A stretch of 64,000 bases of DNA from Bacteroidota bacterium. Lineage in GTDB: Bacteria > Bacteroidota > Bacteroidia > Bacteroidales > VadinHA17. Where the stretch lies: NCBI GenBank assembly GCA_029547705.1, contig JAKPOU010000034.1, forward strand, positions 84,508-148,507, given 5' to 3'. The notes under the pieces were generated by a model, which was given only the letters and a program-made list of their open reading frames with translations, was not told where the DNA came from and made no database searches. The position numbers were made by a program, and so were the translations under genes. The number at the start of each line of letters is the position of its first letter. Positions within the stretch are counted from its first letter, which is position 1. Shown in pieces: positions 44,528 through 53,955 of this stretch.

Positions 44528-45926
44528 GTCCGAGTTCCCTGCCTTTTCTGAGCATAAGATCCCTTGCCGCCTTGTGTTCGTTCGGAATAATACCGTCAAG
44601 GATTGCGTCGCGGATAGCATTCTTGATGATTCCGACGCTTTTTCCCGGCTTGATTCCGAATGTACTTATAATTTCTTCCCCCGTAACGGGTGGCTGAAAA
44701 TTCCTGATGGCATCCTTCTCCTCTATTTCCCTGAGTTTCTCCCTTACAATGGCAAAATTTTCCAGATGCTTCATTTTTCTTTTCTCATTCTTTGAGGTGA
44801 TGTCCGCTTCACACAGGAGCATGAGGTCATCAATATCATCCCCGGCTTCAAAAAGAAGCCTTCTGATGGCGGAATCGGTAATTTCTTCCTGTGAAAGCAC
44901 AATAGGGCGCAGATGAAGGTCAACCAGCTTCTGGACATATCTCATGTGTTCATTGAGGGGGAGTTTCAGTCTGCGGAAAATGTCCGGAATCATTTTTGAT
45001 CCCCTGTATTCATGACCATGGAATGACCAGCCTGTTTCCCTGGTATATTTTTTTGTGAGGGGTTTTGCTATATCATGAAGGAGTGCAGCCCATCTGAGCC
45101 ACAGATTGTCAGTATTGAGGGCTATATTGTCCAGCACCTCAAGTGAATGGAGAAAATTATCCTTATGTGCCCTGCCATCCTTTTTCTCCACGCCTTTCAA
45201 GTTGTCGAGCTCGGGAAATATGATGGCAAGGAGCCCGGATTTTTCAAGCAGCCTGAATCCCACGGAAGGTTTATTGCACATCATAATCTTGTTGATCTCG
45301 GCAATTATCCTTTCCGCAGAAACTATCCTGATTCTGGCGGCATTTTCCGACAGGGCCTTAAATGTTTTTTCTTCAACGGTGAATCTGAGCTGGGTGGCAA
45401 AACGTACAGCCCTGATCATTCTGAGGGGGTCGTCGGAGAAGGTCATGCCCGGATCCAGAGGGGTGCGGATAATTTTTTTTCTGAGGTCATCCATGCCGCC
45501 GAATGGATCCAGTAACTGTCCGTATGTATCCTTGTTCAGACTGATGGCAAGGGCATTGATGGTAAAATCCCTCCTTCGCTGATCATCTTCCAGGGTGCCG
45601 TCCTCAACAAGAGGTTTCCTGGAGCCGGACCTGTAGGATTCTTTGCGGGCGCCAACGAACTCAATCTCATAATCACCCCATCTGAACATGGCTGTTCCGA
45701 AATTCCTGAAGACACTGACCCTGATCCGGGGATTGATTTTATCTGCTGTTTTGCGTGCCAGCTCTATTCCGCTTCCCGTCACAACAATATCGATATCCTT
45801 TTCGGGATGATTCCGGTCCAGAAGGCAATCTCTTACCCATCCCCCTATAACATAGGCTTCTGCAGATTCACCGGAGGCAACTTCGGAAATGATAGTGAAT
45901 ATTTTGTCATTAATACATATGTTCAT
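44496..45926 (-). CDS. cca: CCA-adding tRNA nucleotidyltransferase with HD domain
   Basis: The enzyme adds or repairs the 3' CCA end of tRNA, needed here since neither tRNA in the window encodes CCA. The nucleotidyltransferase head shows YVIGGWVRDCLL, DIDIVV (catalytic Asp pair), RNFGTAMFRW and RRRDFTINALAI. The RNA-binding domain follows (DPLRMIRAVRFATQL), and an HD hydrolase domain lies C-terminal (WAALLHDIAKPLTKKYTR, HGHEYRGS). The track start is TTG at 45962, which coincides with the -7 promoter element. ATG 45926 (MNICINDKIFTIISE) gives 476 residues. Convergent with and overlapping the EEP gene by 32 nt. Confidence 0.93.
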   Translation of the reverse strand: MNICINDKIFTIISEVASGESAEAYVIGGWVRDCLLDRNHPEKDIDIVVTGSGIELARKTADKINPRIRVSVFRNFGTAMFRWGDYEIEFVGARKESYRSGSRKPLVEDGTLEDDQRRRDFTINALAISLNKDTYGQLLDPFGGMDDLRKKIIRTPLDPGMTFSDDPLRMIRAVRFATQLRFTVEEKTFKALSENAARIRIVSAERIIAEINKIMMCNKPSVGFRLLEKSGLLAIIFPELDNLKGVEKKDGRAHKDNFLHSLEVLDNIALNTDNLWLRWAALLHDIAKPLTKKYTRETGWSFHGHEYRGSKMIPDIFRRLKLPLNEHMRYVQKLVDLHLRPIVLSQEEITDSAIRRLLFEAGDDIDDLMLLCEADITSKNEKRKMKHLENFAIVREKLREIEEKDAIRNFQPPVTGEEIISTFGIKPGKSVGIIKNAIRDAILDGIIPNEHKAARDLMLRKGRELGLTPLENDPGA

Positions 45927-45959
45927 ATATAGATATGACAATTTATCAATAATACCTGA

Positions 45960-45967
45960 CAAAGTTA
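45960..45967 (-). promoter_or_regulatory. -7 element of cca
   Basis: TAACTTTG on the minus strand matches TAnnTTTG. No clear TTG is found 19-21 nt upstream. It overlaps the TTG start of the ORF track at 45962, showing that translation must begin further in. Confidence 0.5.
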
Positions 45968-46070
45968 CAATTATTCGCCTGTTTTCCGTTAATTGAATGA
46001 TTAATGCTTTTATGGCATGATGCTTGCCGGTAGTAAAAAGATATAATTTCGGACATTAAATAAAACAGAT

Positions 46071-46430
46071 ATGACTGAGCATTTAACCAAGGAAACATTC
46101 AAGAGCAAAGTATTTGACTATGAGAATAACAAGGAATGGAAATTTGAAGGCGACAAGCCCTGCATTATAGATTTTTATGCAGACTGGTGTGCACCTTGCA
46201 AGATGGTTGCCCCTGTTCTTGAGGAACTTTCTGAAGATTTTAACGGGAAACTTGATATTTACAAGGTCAATACGGAGGAGGAACAGGAACTTGCCGCGAT
46301 TTTCGGGATACGAAGCATTCCCTCCATTCTGTTTGTCCCGGTTGGCGGTCAGCCTCAGATGGCTATGGGGGCTTTGCCGAAGGAAACCTTCATAAAAGCA
46401 TTTAAGGATGTACTTGGAGTAGAGAAATAA
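46071..46430 (+). CDS. trxA: Thioredoxin
   Basis: A 119-residue cytoplasmic thioredoxin. The redox motif is YADWCAPCKM (Cys40, Cys43) and the cis-Pro loop GIRSIPSILF. PDNT-type residues and the C-terminal helix are in the usual places, and there is no signal peptide. It reduces protein disulfides with electrons from thioredoxin reductase. It stands alone, divergent from cca. The 150 nt behind it may contain a separate small transcript that ends in a strong hairpin. Confidence 0.94.
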   Translation: MTEHLTKETFKSKVFDYENNKEWKFEGDKPCIIDFYADWCAPCKMVAPVLEELSEDFNGKLDIYKVNTEEEQELAAIFGIRSIPSILFVPVGGQPQMAMGALPKETFIKAFKDVLGVEK

Positions 46431-46615
46431 ATATTTTTAAAATAAATAGCATTTTGTTTAAAAATTTCGTAAATTTCTGAAACATTCTTCTACGAATTTC
46501 CGTTTAAAACGGCAAAGGTAGTGAAGGTAGTAGTAAGAGAAGGTTACAGAATTTTTTCATGGATTTAGGTTTAGGGTAGTAGAGAATCAGGATTGAGGTC
46601 CTGATTCTCTTTTTA
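46431..46615 (+). ncRNA. Candidate structured small RNA or trxA 3' UTR
   Basis: Between trxA and the hairpin at 46581-46615 lie about 150 nt that show no gene on either strand but have a distinctive purine-rich core (GGTAGTGAAGGTAGTAGTAA) and a small inverted repeat (CCGTTTAAAACGG). A 15-codon ORF (GTG 46521 to TAG 46566) could be read in it. It may be the 3' UTR of trxA, an independent small RNA, or a peptide leader without a visible downstream gene. I do not recognise an Rfam family. Confidence 0.35.
46581..46615 (+). terminator. Strong rho-independent terminator
   Basis: A 12-bp perfect stem (AGAGAATCAGGA / TCCTGATTCTCT) with a 6-nt loop is followed by TTTTT. It lies 150 nt after the trxA stop, at the end of the candidate small RNA. 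Confidence 0.9.
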
Positions 46616-46830
46616 TATCGTCCTGTTTTTACACTGTTTCCCTTTTTATGTCAGTTTTCTCCTGATAGCGGTTCTTTCTCCCGCTTATCCGTTCAGCGGA
46701 TGGTTTTTTCCCGGGGAATTTCCGGTCCGGGAATCTGTATTCCGCTGTTTTTCTTTCGGAGAGTGTCCGGTCAGTGAGCCGGTATCGGCCCGGGTTTTCT
46801 TCCGGAAATTTCACTTCCCCGGACTGTTTT
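46616..46830. other. Intergenic segment downstream of xseB
   Basis: About 215 nt of CCGG-rich sequence between the trxA-side terminator and the xseB stop. A 61-codon minus-strand ORF (46629-46814) starting 16 nt after xseB encodes a highly charged, low-complexity peptide with no recognisable family. I consider it more likely non-coding. Confidence 0.4.
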
Positions 46831-47028
46831 CTATATCAGTTCCCTGAAGATATTGCTGATTTCCTCCTCTGTTGTGCGAAGTTTTTTCTGACACTGCCTT
46901 ATCAGTTCGGAGGCACGCTTCACTTCTCCTGCAAGTTTGTCGATATCGAGGACACCACTTTCGATCGCGTTTAATATTTTATCTATTTCCTTTACCGCTT
47001 CGGTGAATGAGAATTCCTTTTTTGCCAT
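46831..47028 (-). CDS. xseB: Exodeoxyribonuclease VII small subunit
   Basis: A 65-residue helical protein with the XseB pattern: FTEAVKEIDKILNAIESGVLDIDKLAGEVKRASELIRQCQKKL. It assembles with XseA into exonuclease VII, which degrades single-stranded DNA in both directions into short oligonucleotides. The start lies 5 nt after the xseA stop, so the two are co-transcribed. Confidence 0.92.
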   Translation of the reverse strand: MAKKEFSFTEAVKEIDKILNAIESGVLDIDKLAGEVKRASELIRQCQKKLRTTEEEISNIFRELI

Positions 47029-47033
47029 TGTAT

Positions 47034-48419
47034 TTAGTCTTTTAGATATTGTTTGCCCGTAACCCTGCTTTTTATTTTTCCGTCCTGCAGGCGTGTTTCC
47101 AGGACGTCATTTTTTTCAGCATCCTTCACACTTCTGATTATCACTCCGTTAATGCTGGTCAGTGAATAACCTCTCTTAAGAACGTTGACCGGGTTGAGGA
47201 TATCCAGTGAATTATCCAGAGCGCTCAGTTTCATTTTCTGGTTCTCAATGATTTTGACAGAGTAATTCATCAGGTCCATCCTGTTTTTTTCCAGGTATGT
47301 TCTTTTTGAAAGTATGAAGGAAGCAGAAGAGGAGTTAAGCCTGTTTTTAAGGTTTTCCGGAATGAATCCTGCCCTGGTCAGGTATTCTTTTCCGATATTC
47401 AGTATTCCCATTATCCGGTTCGAGAGCCGTTCCTTCTGGTCAGCGACAGCCAGTTTTGCCAGGGGCATGAGCTTTGACAGGAATGTAGTGGTGATATCCT
47501 TGTGTTCAGCAATTATCCCTCGGGATTTATCTGCAATCCGGCTGCCGAGTTCCGTCAGCTGTGTTTCTGCCTCAGCAACGGAGTTTATGAGAAAATCCGC
47601 AACTGCCGTCGGTGTCCGGAGTGCCTTGAAAGCAACTATATCCGTTACTGAAACATCTTTTTCATGACCGATGCCTGTTATTACCGGAATCGGGAACTGG
47701 GTAACATAATAGGCAATATTGTAATTATCGAACCAGCTGAGATCGCTCTGTGAGCCTCCGCCCCTGATTATTGCCACAAGATCAAAGTGGCCTATGTTTT
47801 CAGCTATCCTTTCAAAAGCGCCGATAATGCTGCGTTCGGTTTCTGTTCCCTGCATTACGGCTTCGAAAAGTGCGGTATAGAAGACATATCCGTAATGGTT
47901 TTCCCTGAGATGCCTGCTGAAATCCGACCAGCCTGCCGCGCTTCCCGACGAAATGACTGCGATTCTCTGTGGAACAAGGGGGAATTCATGTTCTTTATTC
48001 ATGGTGATTACTCCCTCTTCTTCAAGCCTTTTCAGGATCATTTGTCTCTTTACCGCCATTTCCCCTACCGTGTAGGAGGGGTCTATATCCGAAACGATGA
48101 GGCTCAGGCCATATATTTCACTGTAATCGACCCTTACACGGATCAGGATTTTCATTCCGCTTTCCAGTGACTCTCCCGTTACATTTTCAAACAATGATTT
48201 TAGCAGCCTGTACCGGGTATTCCAGATTATTGCCCTGGCCCTTGCCCTTACGTTCCTTTCACCGGCCTGTTTCTCGACAAGTTCCAGGTAGCAATGGCCG
48301 GCATAGTTTTCCTTTATTTCAGATATTTCGGCAACAACCCAATAAAAATCAGGCAATGCCAGATGAAGGGAGTCCCTGATTATCAGCTGCAATTCAGTAA
48401 GAGATAATTTTTCATTCAT
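47034..48419 (-). CDS. xseA: Exodeoxyribonuclease VII large subunit
   Basis: The 461-residue catalytic subunit has an N-terminal OB-fold (YWVVAEISEIKENYAGHCYLEL), then the exonuclease VII core: RIAVISSGSAAGWSDFSRHL, VAIIRGGGSQSDLSWFDNYNIAYYV, PVITGIGHEKDVSVTDIVA, TPTAVADFLI. A long coiled-coil region (about 290-400) and C-terminal VLKRGYSLTSINGVIIRS follow. It starts 3 nt after the S8 protease stop and is followed by xseB. Confidence 0.95.
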   Translation of the reverse strand: MNEKLSLTELQLIIRDSLHLALPDFYWVVAEISEIKENYAGHCYLELVEKQAGERNVRARARAIIWNTRYRLLKSLFENVTGESLESGMKILIRVRVDYSEIYGLSLIVSDIDPSYTVGEMAVKRQMILKRLEEEGVITMNKEHEFPLVPQRIAVISSGSAAGWSDFSRHLRENHYGYVFYTALFEAVMQGTETERSIIGAFERIAENIGHFDLVAIIRGGGSQSDLSWFDNYNIAYYVTQFPIPVITGIGHEKDVSVTDIVAFKALRTPTAVADFLINSVAEAETQLTELGSRIADKSRGIIAEHKDITTTFLSKLMPLAKLAVADQKERLSNRIMGILNIGKEYLTRAGFIPENLKNRLNSSSASFILSKRTYLEKNRMDLMNYSVKIIENQKMKLSALDNSLDILNPVNVLKRGYSLTSINGVIIRSVKDAEKNDVLETRLQDGKIKSRVTGKQYLKD

Positions 48420-48421
48420 TG

Positions 48422-50044
48422 TCAGCTGTTCAGTTTTATGATTTTTTTTAAATACATGGCATTTGCCGTCCGTATTCTGAGGAAATATATTCCCTGTTCC
48501 CTTTTTGCAAGAGCCCTGACTTTCAGCAACCTTCCCGGAGACGAACTGAAATCCTGCCGGTAAACAAGTTTCCCTGAAAAGCTGAAGATTTCCAGGATCA
48601 CTGATTCCGGGTATTCCCTGAAAACAATGTCAAAATCTTCCCTGACGGGATTTGGATAGATGACAATCGCATTTCCGGGCCTTCTGAGGTAAGTCTCCTG
48701 CAATATATCAAGAGCCCGGTTTATATCGGGTATTCCATAGCCGTAAAGTGAATCGGGGGAGTTATATCTGTCCCCTGACTTACGGAGTGCACCGGCTATT
48801 TCGGGGGCTGCAGCTTCAGGTACTGCCTGGAGAAGGCAGGCGCTGATTCCGCTGAGTACCGGACATGAAAAGGATGTACCGCTTGACCTTGATACAGAAC
48901 CCGGTGATATCTGTACGGGTACGTTCACTCCCATGGCAGAAAGATCTGGTTTTATTCTTCCGTCGGCTGAAGGGCCTGCCGACGAGAAGGCTGAGATTTT
49001 CCTGTCCCGGTCGACTGCAGCCACGGTCACGACACTGTCGCCGTCAGCAGGAGCGAGGATTCTCTTCCAGGTTTTGTTTCTTTCATTTCCCGCACTGCTG
49101 AAAACCAGTATTCCCCTGGAGGCTGCGATATCTGCTGCCCTTGTTATAAAGGCAGTGTTTCCGTCAAGATCGCTGAACTTGTAATTAAGCGAGGGATCAT
49201 CAAAAAGGCCGTATCCCAGGGATGAGGTTATGATATCTGCACCGGCACTGTCAGCATATTCTGCGGCCGCGGCCCAGTAATCCTCCTCTGCAGGAAATTC
49301 ACCGGAAACATCCTCTGTACGGAAAAGCATATAATCAGCGCCGGTTGCGGCACCCTGCAGCATTCCCTCCAGTTGTCCGGCAAGTATTGACATAACCGCG
49401 GTTCCGTGTGTATGATGGTCATAAGTGAATTCATCTCCGCTGACAAAATCGCGAACAACCTTTATTCCGTTTCGTCTGCGCAGATGTTCCAGGGAAGATA
49501 TCTGGTCTGTGAATCTGAAGCCCCCGTCATTCACTGCGATAAGGATTCCCTTGCCGTCATAGCCTATGTCTTTAAGCAGGTTTCCGTTGATCATCCTGAG
49601 GGGATGATCATGGGGCGGAAAATCGGATTGTTCCGCGGAGAAATCCAGCTTGTCGGTAAAGATGCTTTTTCCCGCAGGGTATTTGACCGGCGTGACTTCC
49701 TTTACAAAGGGCAGGTCTTCGACCATACTGATGTCGGCTGGTCCGGAAGATTTGAAAAGTGCGGTGTTCAGCCATTTTGAGGTGCAATGCAATCTGAGGC
49801 CCCCGGCTTCAACAGCTTCGATGTAACCGCGGTAAACGGGAAGGTCCCGGAAGTCGGGAAACTCAATGCCTGCCCTGACCCTCCTGCTGATTGCCCGTTC
49901 GGAAAGCAGTTCGCGGGGATCCGTTATGGAGGTGTTTGATCCTTTGTCGGTAAACCAGACCCTGTAGAAATACTTGTATGAAATATCCTGTCCATTGAGA
50001 AGCAATCCGGAAAGCAGTAATATGACGGCGGGAATTTTTTTCAA
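48422..50044 (-). CDS. Exported S8 subtilisin-like protease with type A T9SS sorting domain
   Basis: The subtilase domain carries the catalytic triad: Asp in LIAVNDGGFRF, His in DHHTHGTAVMSILAG, and Ser in SSGTSFSCPVLSG. A propeptide-like region precedes it. The last ~85 residues (VIYPNPVREDFDIVFRE... LKKIIKLN) form a type A C-terminal sorting domain, so the protease is expected to be delivered to the surface by T9SS. No ATG begins this ORF. The TTG at 50044 starts LKKIPAVILLLSGLLLNGQ, an ideal signal peptide, and lies 31 nt after the upstream gene. The track's TTG at 50140 would overlap that gene by 65 nt. Confidence 0.88.
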   Translation of the reverse strand: MKKIPAVILLLSGLLLNGQDISYKYFYRVWFTDKGSNTSITDPRELLSERAISRRVRAGIEFPDFRDLPVYRGYIEAVEAGGLRLHCTSKWLNTALFKSSGPADISMVEDLPFVKEVTPVKYPAGKSIFTDKLDFSAEQSDFPPHDHPLRMINGNLLKDIGYDGKGILIAVNDGGFRFTDQISSLEHLRRRNGIKVVRDFVSGDEFTYDHHTHGTAVMSILAGQLEGMLQGAATGADYMLFRTEDVSGEFPAEEDYWAAAAEYADSAGADIITSSLGYGLFDDPSLNYKFSDLDGNTAFITRAADIAASRGILVFSSAGNERNKTWKRILAPADGDSVVTVAAVDRDRKISAFSSAGPSADGRIKPDLSAMGVNVPVQISPGSVSRSSGTSFSCPVLSGISACLLQAVPEAAAPEIAGALRKSGDRYNSPDSLYGYGIPDINRALDILQETYLRRPGNAIVIYPNPVREDFDIVFREYPESVILEIFSFSGKLVYRQDFSSSPGRLLKVRALAKREQGIYFLRIRTANAMYLKKIIKLNS

Positions 50045-50075
50045 TTTGATACGGAATGACTGCTGTTTCAATGGT

Positions 50076-50864
50076 TCATCTGATTTCTCCGGTATTTTGC
50101 GGATCAGCAATTTTTCCCCTGTTCTTTTCCATATTGTCAATTATTTCAGCGGCATCAATATCCATCTGACGGTCATTTGTCATGCCCAGGGTATAATTCT
50201 GTTCATATCTCTCTGTTCCGTCCTCATTGTAAATGATCCATCTGCCCTCACGGAGATTATTCCTGTATTCTCCGCTTATTTCAGGCTTTCCGTTTTCATA
50301 CCACACTTCAAATTTTCCGTTGAGCATGCCGCCCGAATAGCTGGATTTCAGGAATATTTTACCGCTGGCGTAATATTGTATCCATTCGCCTTCCTTTTTG
50401 TCATTCCTGTAAGTTACTTTTTCGGCTATGCTGCTGTCACTATAGAATTTGAGGGATAGTCCGTTTTTCATGTTTCCCGCATATTCTTCCTCATTGATGA
50501 GATAACCGGGGATGGAGGATGAATAAAATTTCCACCTGCCTTCTTTCATCCGGTTCACATAGATGCCTCTTGCAGCGATTGAGCCTCCGGGGTAATAGAT
50601 GGTTGCTTCGGCCTTCCTGCCTTTATCGGAGAATATCATTACCGAGTTGATGTCCTGGTCTTCATAATATCGTCTGAATTCCCCTTCGGGATAATCATCC
50701 CTGAAAAAACCCTCATAAAGGATGTTTCCGTTGGAATATCTTACCGTCCACTGGCCCTGTTTTCTGCCTTCAGAATCGGTTTTGTTAAGGCCGCTGCCGT
50801 CCTGGCCAGATAGAATCGGGGCACATGCCAATAGTATTGTGATTGTGAATAACTTAAGATTCAT
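50076..50864 (-). CDS. Exported MORN/YwqK-repeat protein
   Basis: A 262-residue protein with a signal peptide (about residues 1-20, ending LSGQDG) and about seven tandem MORN-like repeats of the YxNGxxxYEGxFxxxxxEGxxxxYY form (e.g. YSNGNILYEGFFRDDYPEGEF, YRNNLREGRWIIYNEDG). YwqK/MORN repeat proteins are beta-rich and in eukaryotes bind lipids; in Bacteroidota their exported versions have no assigned role. The YwqK label seen in databases as an 'antitoxin' has no support here. It is the first gene of a series S8-xseA-xseB, separated from dnaK by a terminator facing it. Confidence 0.85.
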   Translation of the reverse strand: MNLKLFTITILLACAPILSGQDGSGLNKTDSEGRKQGQWTVRYSNGNILYEGFFRDDYPEGEFRRYYEDQDINSVMIFSDKGRKAEATIYYPGGSIAARGIYVNRMKEGRWKFYSSSIPGYLINEEEYAGNMKNGLSLKFYSDSSIAEKVTYRNDKKEGEWIQYYASGKIFLKSSYSGGMLNGKFEVWYENGKPEISGEYRNNLREGRWIIYNEDGTERYEQNYTLGMTNDRQMDIDAAEIIDNMEKNRGKIADPQNTGEIR

Positions 50865-50919
50865 ATGAAAGAAACGGAAAATCTACCGTAAAAGTACAAA
50901 ATTTGGAGGTCTGAAAGAA

Positions 50920-50962
50920 AAAATAATAAAACGCGGGAAAACAAAGTATTTGCCTTCCCGCG
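50920..50962 (-). terminator. Rho-independent terminator of dnaK
   Basis: On the minus strand CGCGGGAA (50962-50955) pairs with TTCCCGCG (50939-50932), followed by a T-rich tract. It lies about 33 nt after the dnaK stop. Confidence 0.8.
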
Positions 50963-50995
50963 CTTATAGTTTAACAGTGACCTGAAAAACAGGTG

Positions 50996-52924
50996 TTAGT
51001 CAACCTCTTCAAAATCCACGTCTGTGACCTCGTCGTTGCCGGATTTGCTGTCGCCGCCACTGTGATGCTGACCGCCCGCATGTTCCTGGCCATGCTGTGA
51101 TGAACCCCCGGGTGCTGTGCTCTGTGCTGTTTTGTACATTTCTTCCGAAGCAGACTGCCAGATGCTGTTCAGACTTGCGAGTGACGTATCTATTGCATTT
51201 ACATCCTGATTTTTATGAGCTTCTTTCAGTTTCTCAAGGGCACTTTCTATTTCAGCTTTTTTATCGGCAGGAAGTTTGTCGCCGAACTCTTTCAACTGTT
51301 TTTCAGTACTGAATATCATGCTGTCGGCCGAATTGATCTTGTCAACTCTTTCCCTTGCCTTGGCGTCAGCCTCCTCATTGGCCTTTGCCTCTTCACGCAT
51401 CCGTCTGATTTCATCATCGCTGAGCCCGGACGAGGCTTCAATCCTTATCCTTTGTTCTTTTCCCGTTCCGCGGTCTTTTGCGGTAACATGGAGGATTCCG
51501 TTTGCATCAATATCGAAAGTGACCTCTATCTGCGGAATGCCCCTCGGAGCAGGCGGAATGCCATCGAGATGGAATCTTCCGATTGTTTTGTTTCCTGTCG
51601 CCATTGGCCTTTCGCCCTGCAGTACATGTATCTCAACCGAAGGCTGATTATCGGCTGCGGTTGTGAAGACTTCCATCTTCTTGGTTGGTATTGTTGTATT
51701 GGCATCAATGAGTTTTGTCATGACACCGCCCATGGTTTCAATACCCAGCGAAAGCGGGGTGACATCAAGGAGAAGCACATCCTTCACCTCGCCCGTGAGG
51801 ACACCACCCTGAATTGCAGCACCAACAGCAACAACTTCATCAGGATTAACGCCTTTTGAAGGAGCTTTTCCGAAGAAATTTTCCACAAGCTGCTGTATTG
51901 CCGGAATTCTTGTTGAACCACCCACCAGAAGGACTTCATCAATATCCGATACTGAGTAGCCCGAATCAGACAGGGCTTTTTTGACCGGCTGAATACATTT
52001 CTGGAATAGGGGATCGCATATCTTCTCAAAATTTGCCCGGGTAAGGGTTTTGACAAGATGTTTCGGAATTCCGTCGACGGGCATTATATAAGGAAGATTT
52101 ATTTCTGTTGAAGTAGTGCTTGAAAGTTCTATTTTCGCCTTTTCGGCAGCTTCCTTCAGTCTCTGCATTGCCATGGGATCTTTCCTCAGGTCAACCCCTT
52201 CGTCCCTGATAAATTCTTCAGCAAGCCAGTCGATTATCTGATGGTCAAAATCGTCTCCGCCAAGATGGGTGTCGCCATTGGTTGACTTAACCTCAAAAAC
52301 ACCGTCTCCCAGTTCAAGTATGGATATGTCGAATGTTCCTCCACCCAGGTCAAATACCGCAATTTTAAGATCCTGTGATTTTTTATCAAGACCATAGGCG
52401 AGAGATGCTGCTGTCGGTTCATTGATTATCCTCTTGACAGTCAGACCGGCGATCTCTCCTGCTTCTTTGGTGGCCTGTCGCTGGGAATCACTGAAATAGG
52501 CCGGTACGGTTATAACTGCTTCAGTAACTTCCTGGCCCAGATAATCCTCAGCGGTCTTTTTCATCTTCTGAAGTATCATTGCAGAAATCTCCTGGGGTGA
52601 ATACAACCTGTTGTCGATTTTTACCCTGGGAGTATTATTGTCACCCTTGACTACATTATATGTGATTCTTTTTATTTCCGGATTCAGTTTGTCATAGGTC
52701 TCGCCCATGAACCTTTTTATTGAATACACGGTCTTTGTGGCATTTGTTATAGCCTGACGTTTTGCCGGATCACCGACTTTGCGTTCATTATTCTCAACAA
52801 AGGCAACTATTGAAGGTGTGGTTCTTTTGCCTTCACTGTTGGGTATAATAACAGGCTCATTGCCTTCCATTACTGCAACACATGAATTTGTTGTACCAAG
52901 ATCTATACCGATTATCTTTCCCAT
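50996..52924 (-). CDS. dnaK: Molecular chaperone DnaK (Hsp70)
   Basis: The 642-residue Hsp70 starts with [16 protein letters not shown] (phosphate loop 1) and contains [47 protein letters not shown], the substrate-binding domain ([18 protein letters not shown]), a helical lid and the C-terminal EEVD-like tail DVDFEEVD. It folds nascent and stress-damaged proteins together with DnaJ and GrpE, neither of which is adjacent. No CIRCE element is visible upstream, and no perfect -7 hexamer either, so I make no claim on heat-shock regulation. It is divergent from the RluA-family gene, with 144 nt between starts. Confidence 0.98.
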   Translation of the reverse strand: MGKIIGIDLGTTNSCVAVMEGNEPVIIPNSEGKRTTPSIVAFVENNERKVGDPAKRQAITNATKTVYSIKRFMGETYDKLNPEIKRITYNVVKGDNNTPRVKIDNRLYSPQEISAMILQKMKKTAEDYLGQEVTEAVITVPAYFSDSQRQATKEAGEIAGLTVKRIINEPTAASLAYGLDKKSQDLKIAVFDLGGGTFDISILELGDGVFEVKSTNGDTHLGGDDFDHQIIDWLAEEFIRDEGVDLRKDPMAMQRLKEAAEKAKIELSSTTSTEINLPYIMPVDGIPKHLVKTLTRANFEKICDPLFQKCIQPVKKALSDSGYSVSDIDEVLLVGGSTRIPAIQQLVENFFGKAPSKGVNPDEVVAVGAAIQGGVLTGEVKDVLLLDVTPLSLGIETMGGVMTKLIDANTTIPTKKMEVFTTAADNQPSVEIHVLQGERPMATGNKTIGRFHLDGIPPAPRGIPQIEVTFDIDANGILHVTAKDRGTGKEQRIRIEASSGLSDDEIRRMREEAKANEEADAKARERVDKINSADSMIFSTEKQLKEFGDKLPADKKAEIESALEKLKEAHKNQDVNAIDTSLASLNSIWQSASEEMYKTAQSTAPGGSSQHGQEHAGGQHHSGGDSKSGNDEVTDVDFEEVD

Positions 52925-53056
52925 TTTATAAATTTTTGCATTATCGATTTTTTACTTTGATACTATGTTCATCAATGATTATGCCATTTGAAATAACTGA
53001 CAAAACGACAGTAGCCGGCACAGGCCGGACCAGGAGGCTGAATAAAAAGAAAAGAG

Positions 53057-53064
53057 TAATTTTG
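53057..53064 (+). promoter_or_regulatory. -7 element at the RluA-family start (leaderless?)
   Basis: TAATTTTG matches TAnnTTTG and ends only 4 nt before the ATG at 53069. If used, the transcript would start at or near the ATG. No good TTG is seen at 19-21 nt upstream. Confidence 0.4.
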
Positions 53065-53068
53065 CACT

Positions 53069-53830
53069 ATGAACGAGGTTTTTAATGATGCGTCAGAAAG
53101 TAAAAAACTAAACGGGCCGGAAGTTCTTTACGAGGATAACCATTTAATTGCCCTGAACAAGAAGTCTTCCGATTTATCGCAGGGCGATGCTTCGGGCGAT
53201 CTTTCCCTTGATGCAAGGGTGAAGCAATACCTTGCTGCAAAATATGACAAGCCCGGGGATGTTTTTCTTGGTGTTGTCCACAGGCTTGACAGGCCTGTCA
53301 GCGGTGTCATCCTCTATGCCCGTACCTCAAAGGCCCTGTCGCGGATGAATGAGATGTTCAGGCAATCCCTGGTAAAAAAGACCTACCTGGCAATTGTAGG
53401 GGAATGTCCTCCGGAGGATGAGGGAGTACTGATACACTATCTCAGGAAGAATGAGAAGCAGAACAAGTCCTATGTCTTTGACAGGGAGGTTGCCGGTTCC
53501 AGAAAGGCGGTACTGACCTACAGGATTGCCGGACGGTCCCAGAGATATTATCTTCTTGAGATCGGACTGCATTCCGGACGGCATCATCAGATCAGGGCAC
53601 AGCTTGCTGCAATTGGCTGCCCGGTGAAGGGTGATCTGAAATACGGTTACAGGAGGGCGAATGAAAACGGAGGGATAAGCCTGTTTGCCAGGAAACTGGA
53701 GTTTATTCACCCGGTCAGAAAGGTAAACACCGGGATAGTTGCTCCCTTCCCTGAAGGAGATTTATGGAGAAAGTTCAATTATGATGCGGGGAATCCTGAA
53801 ACTGAAGTTAAAAGAAAGGGGCAGCGCTGA
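53069..53830 (+). CDS. RluA family RNA pseudouridine synthase
   Basis: A 253-residue enzyme isomerising uridine in rRNA or tRNA. The catalytic motif is VHRLDRPVSGVILYAR (HRLDR with the catalytic Asp; position after R is Pro-Val in place of the more common Asp/Glu-Thr). Further blocks are KTYLAIVGE, LEIGLHSGRHHQIRAQLAAIGCPVKGDLKYG and LFARKLEFIHPV. There is no S4 domain, in contrast to RluD. The target uridine cannot be deduced. Divergent from dnaK. Confidence 0.9.
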   Translation: MNEVFNDASESKKLNGPEVLYEDNHLIALNKKSSDLSQGDASGDLSLDARVKQYLAAKYDKPGDVFLGVVHRLDRPVSGVILYARTSKALSRMNEMFRQSLVKKTYLAIVGECPPEDEGVLIHYLRKNEKQNKSYVFDREVAGSRKAVLTYRIAGRSQRYYLLEIGLHSGRHHQIRAQLAAIGCPVKGDLKYGYRRANENGGISLFARKLEFIHPVRKVNTGIVAPFPEGDLWRKFNYDAGNPETEVKRKGQR

Positions 53831-53955
53831 CCGGAAAAAACCGGGATTGAACTTGAGGCCCCGATTTTTCACATGAAAGGCAGGAGTGAAGTTAAATTCA
53901 GGTTAATAACCGTTAAGGAAAAGTTAAATTTAGTGTAAGATACGCAGGGATAAGG

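Noticed and set aside
46629-46814. 61-codon minus-strand ORF behind xseB
   Set aside because: Low-complexity, highly charged peptide with repeated PG/FPxRKF pieces. It has no recognisable domain and is made of CCGG-rich sequence.
50076-50864. YwqK-repeat protein as an antitoxin
   Set aside because: The database label is attached to MORN repeats in general. This copy has a signal peptide and lies in a series with an S8 protease and xseAB, with no toxin beside it.
52925-53068. CIRCE heat-shock operator upstream of dnaK
   Set aside because: The TTAGCACTC-N9-GAGTGCTAA inverted repeat is absent; the only inverted repeat is a short CCGGC/GCCGG pair.
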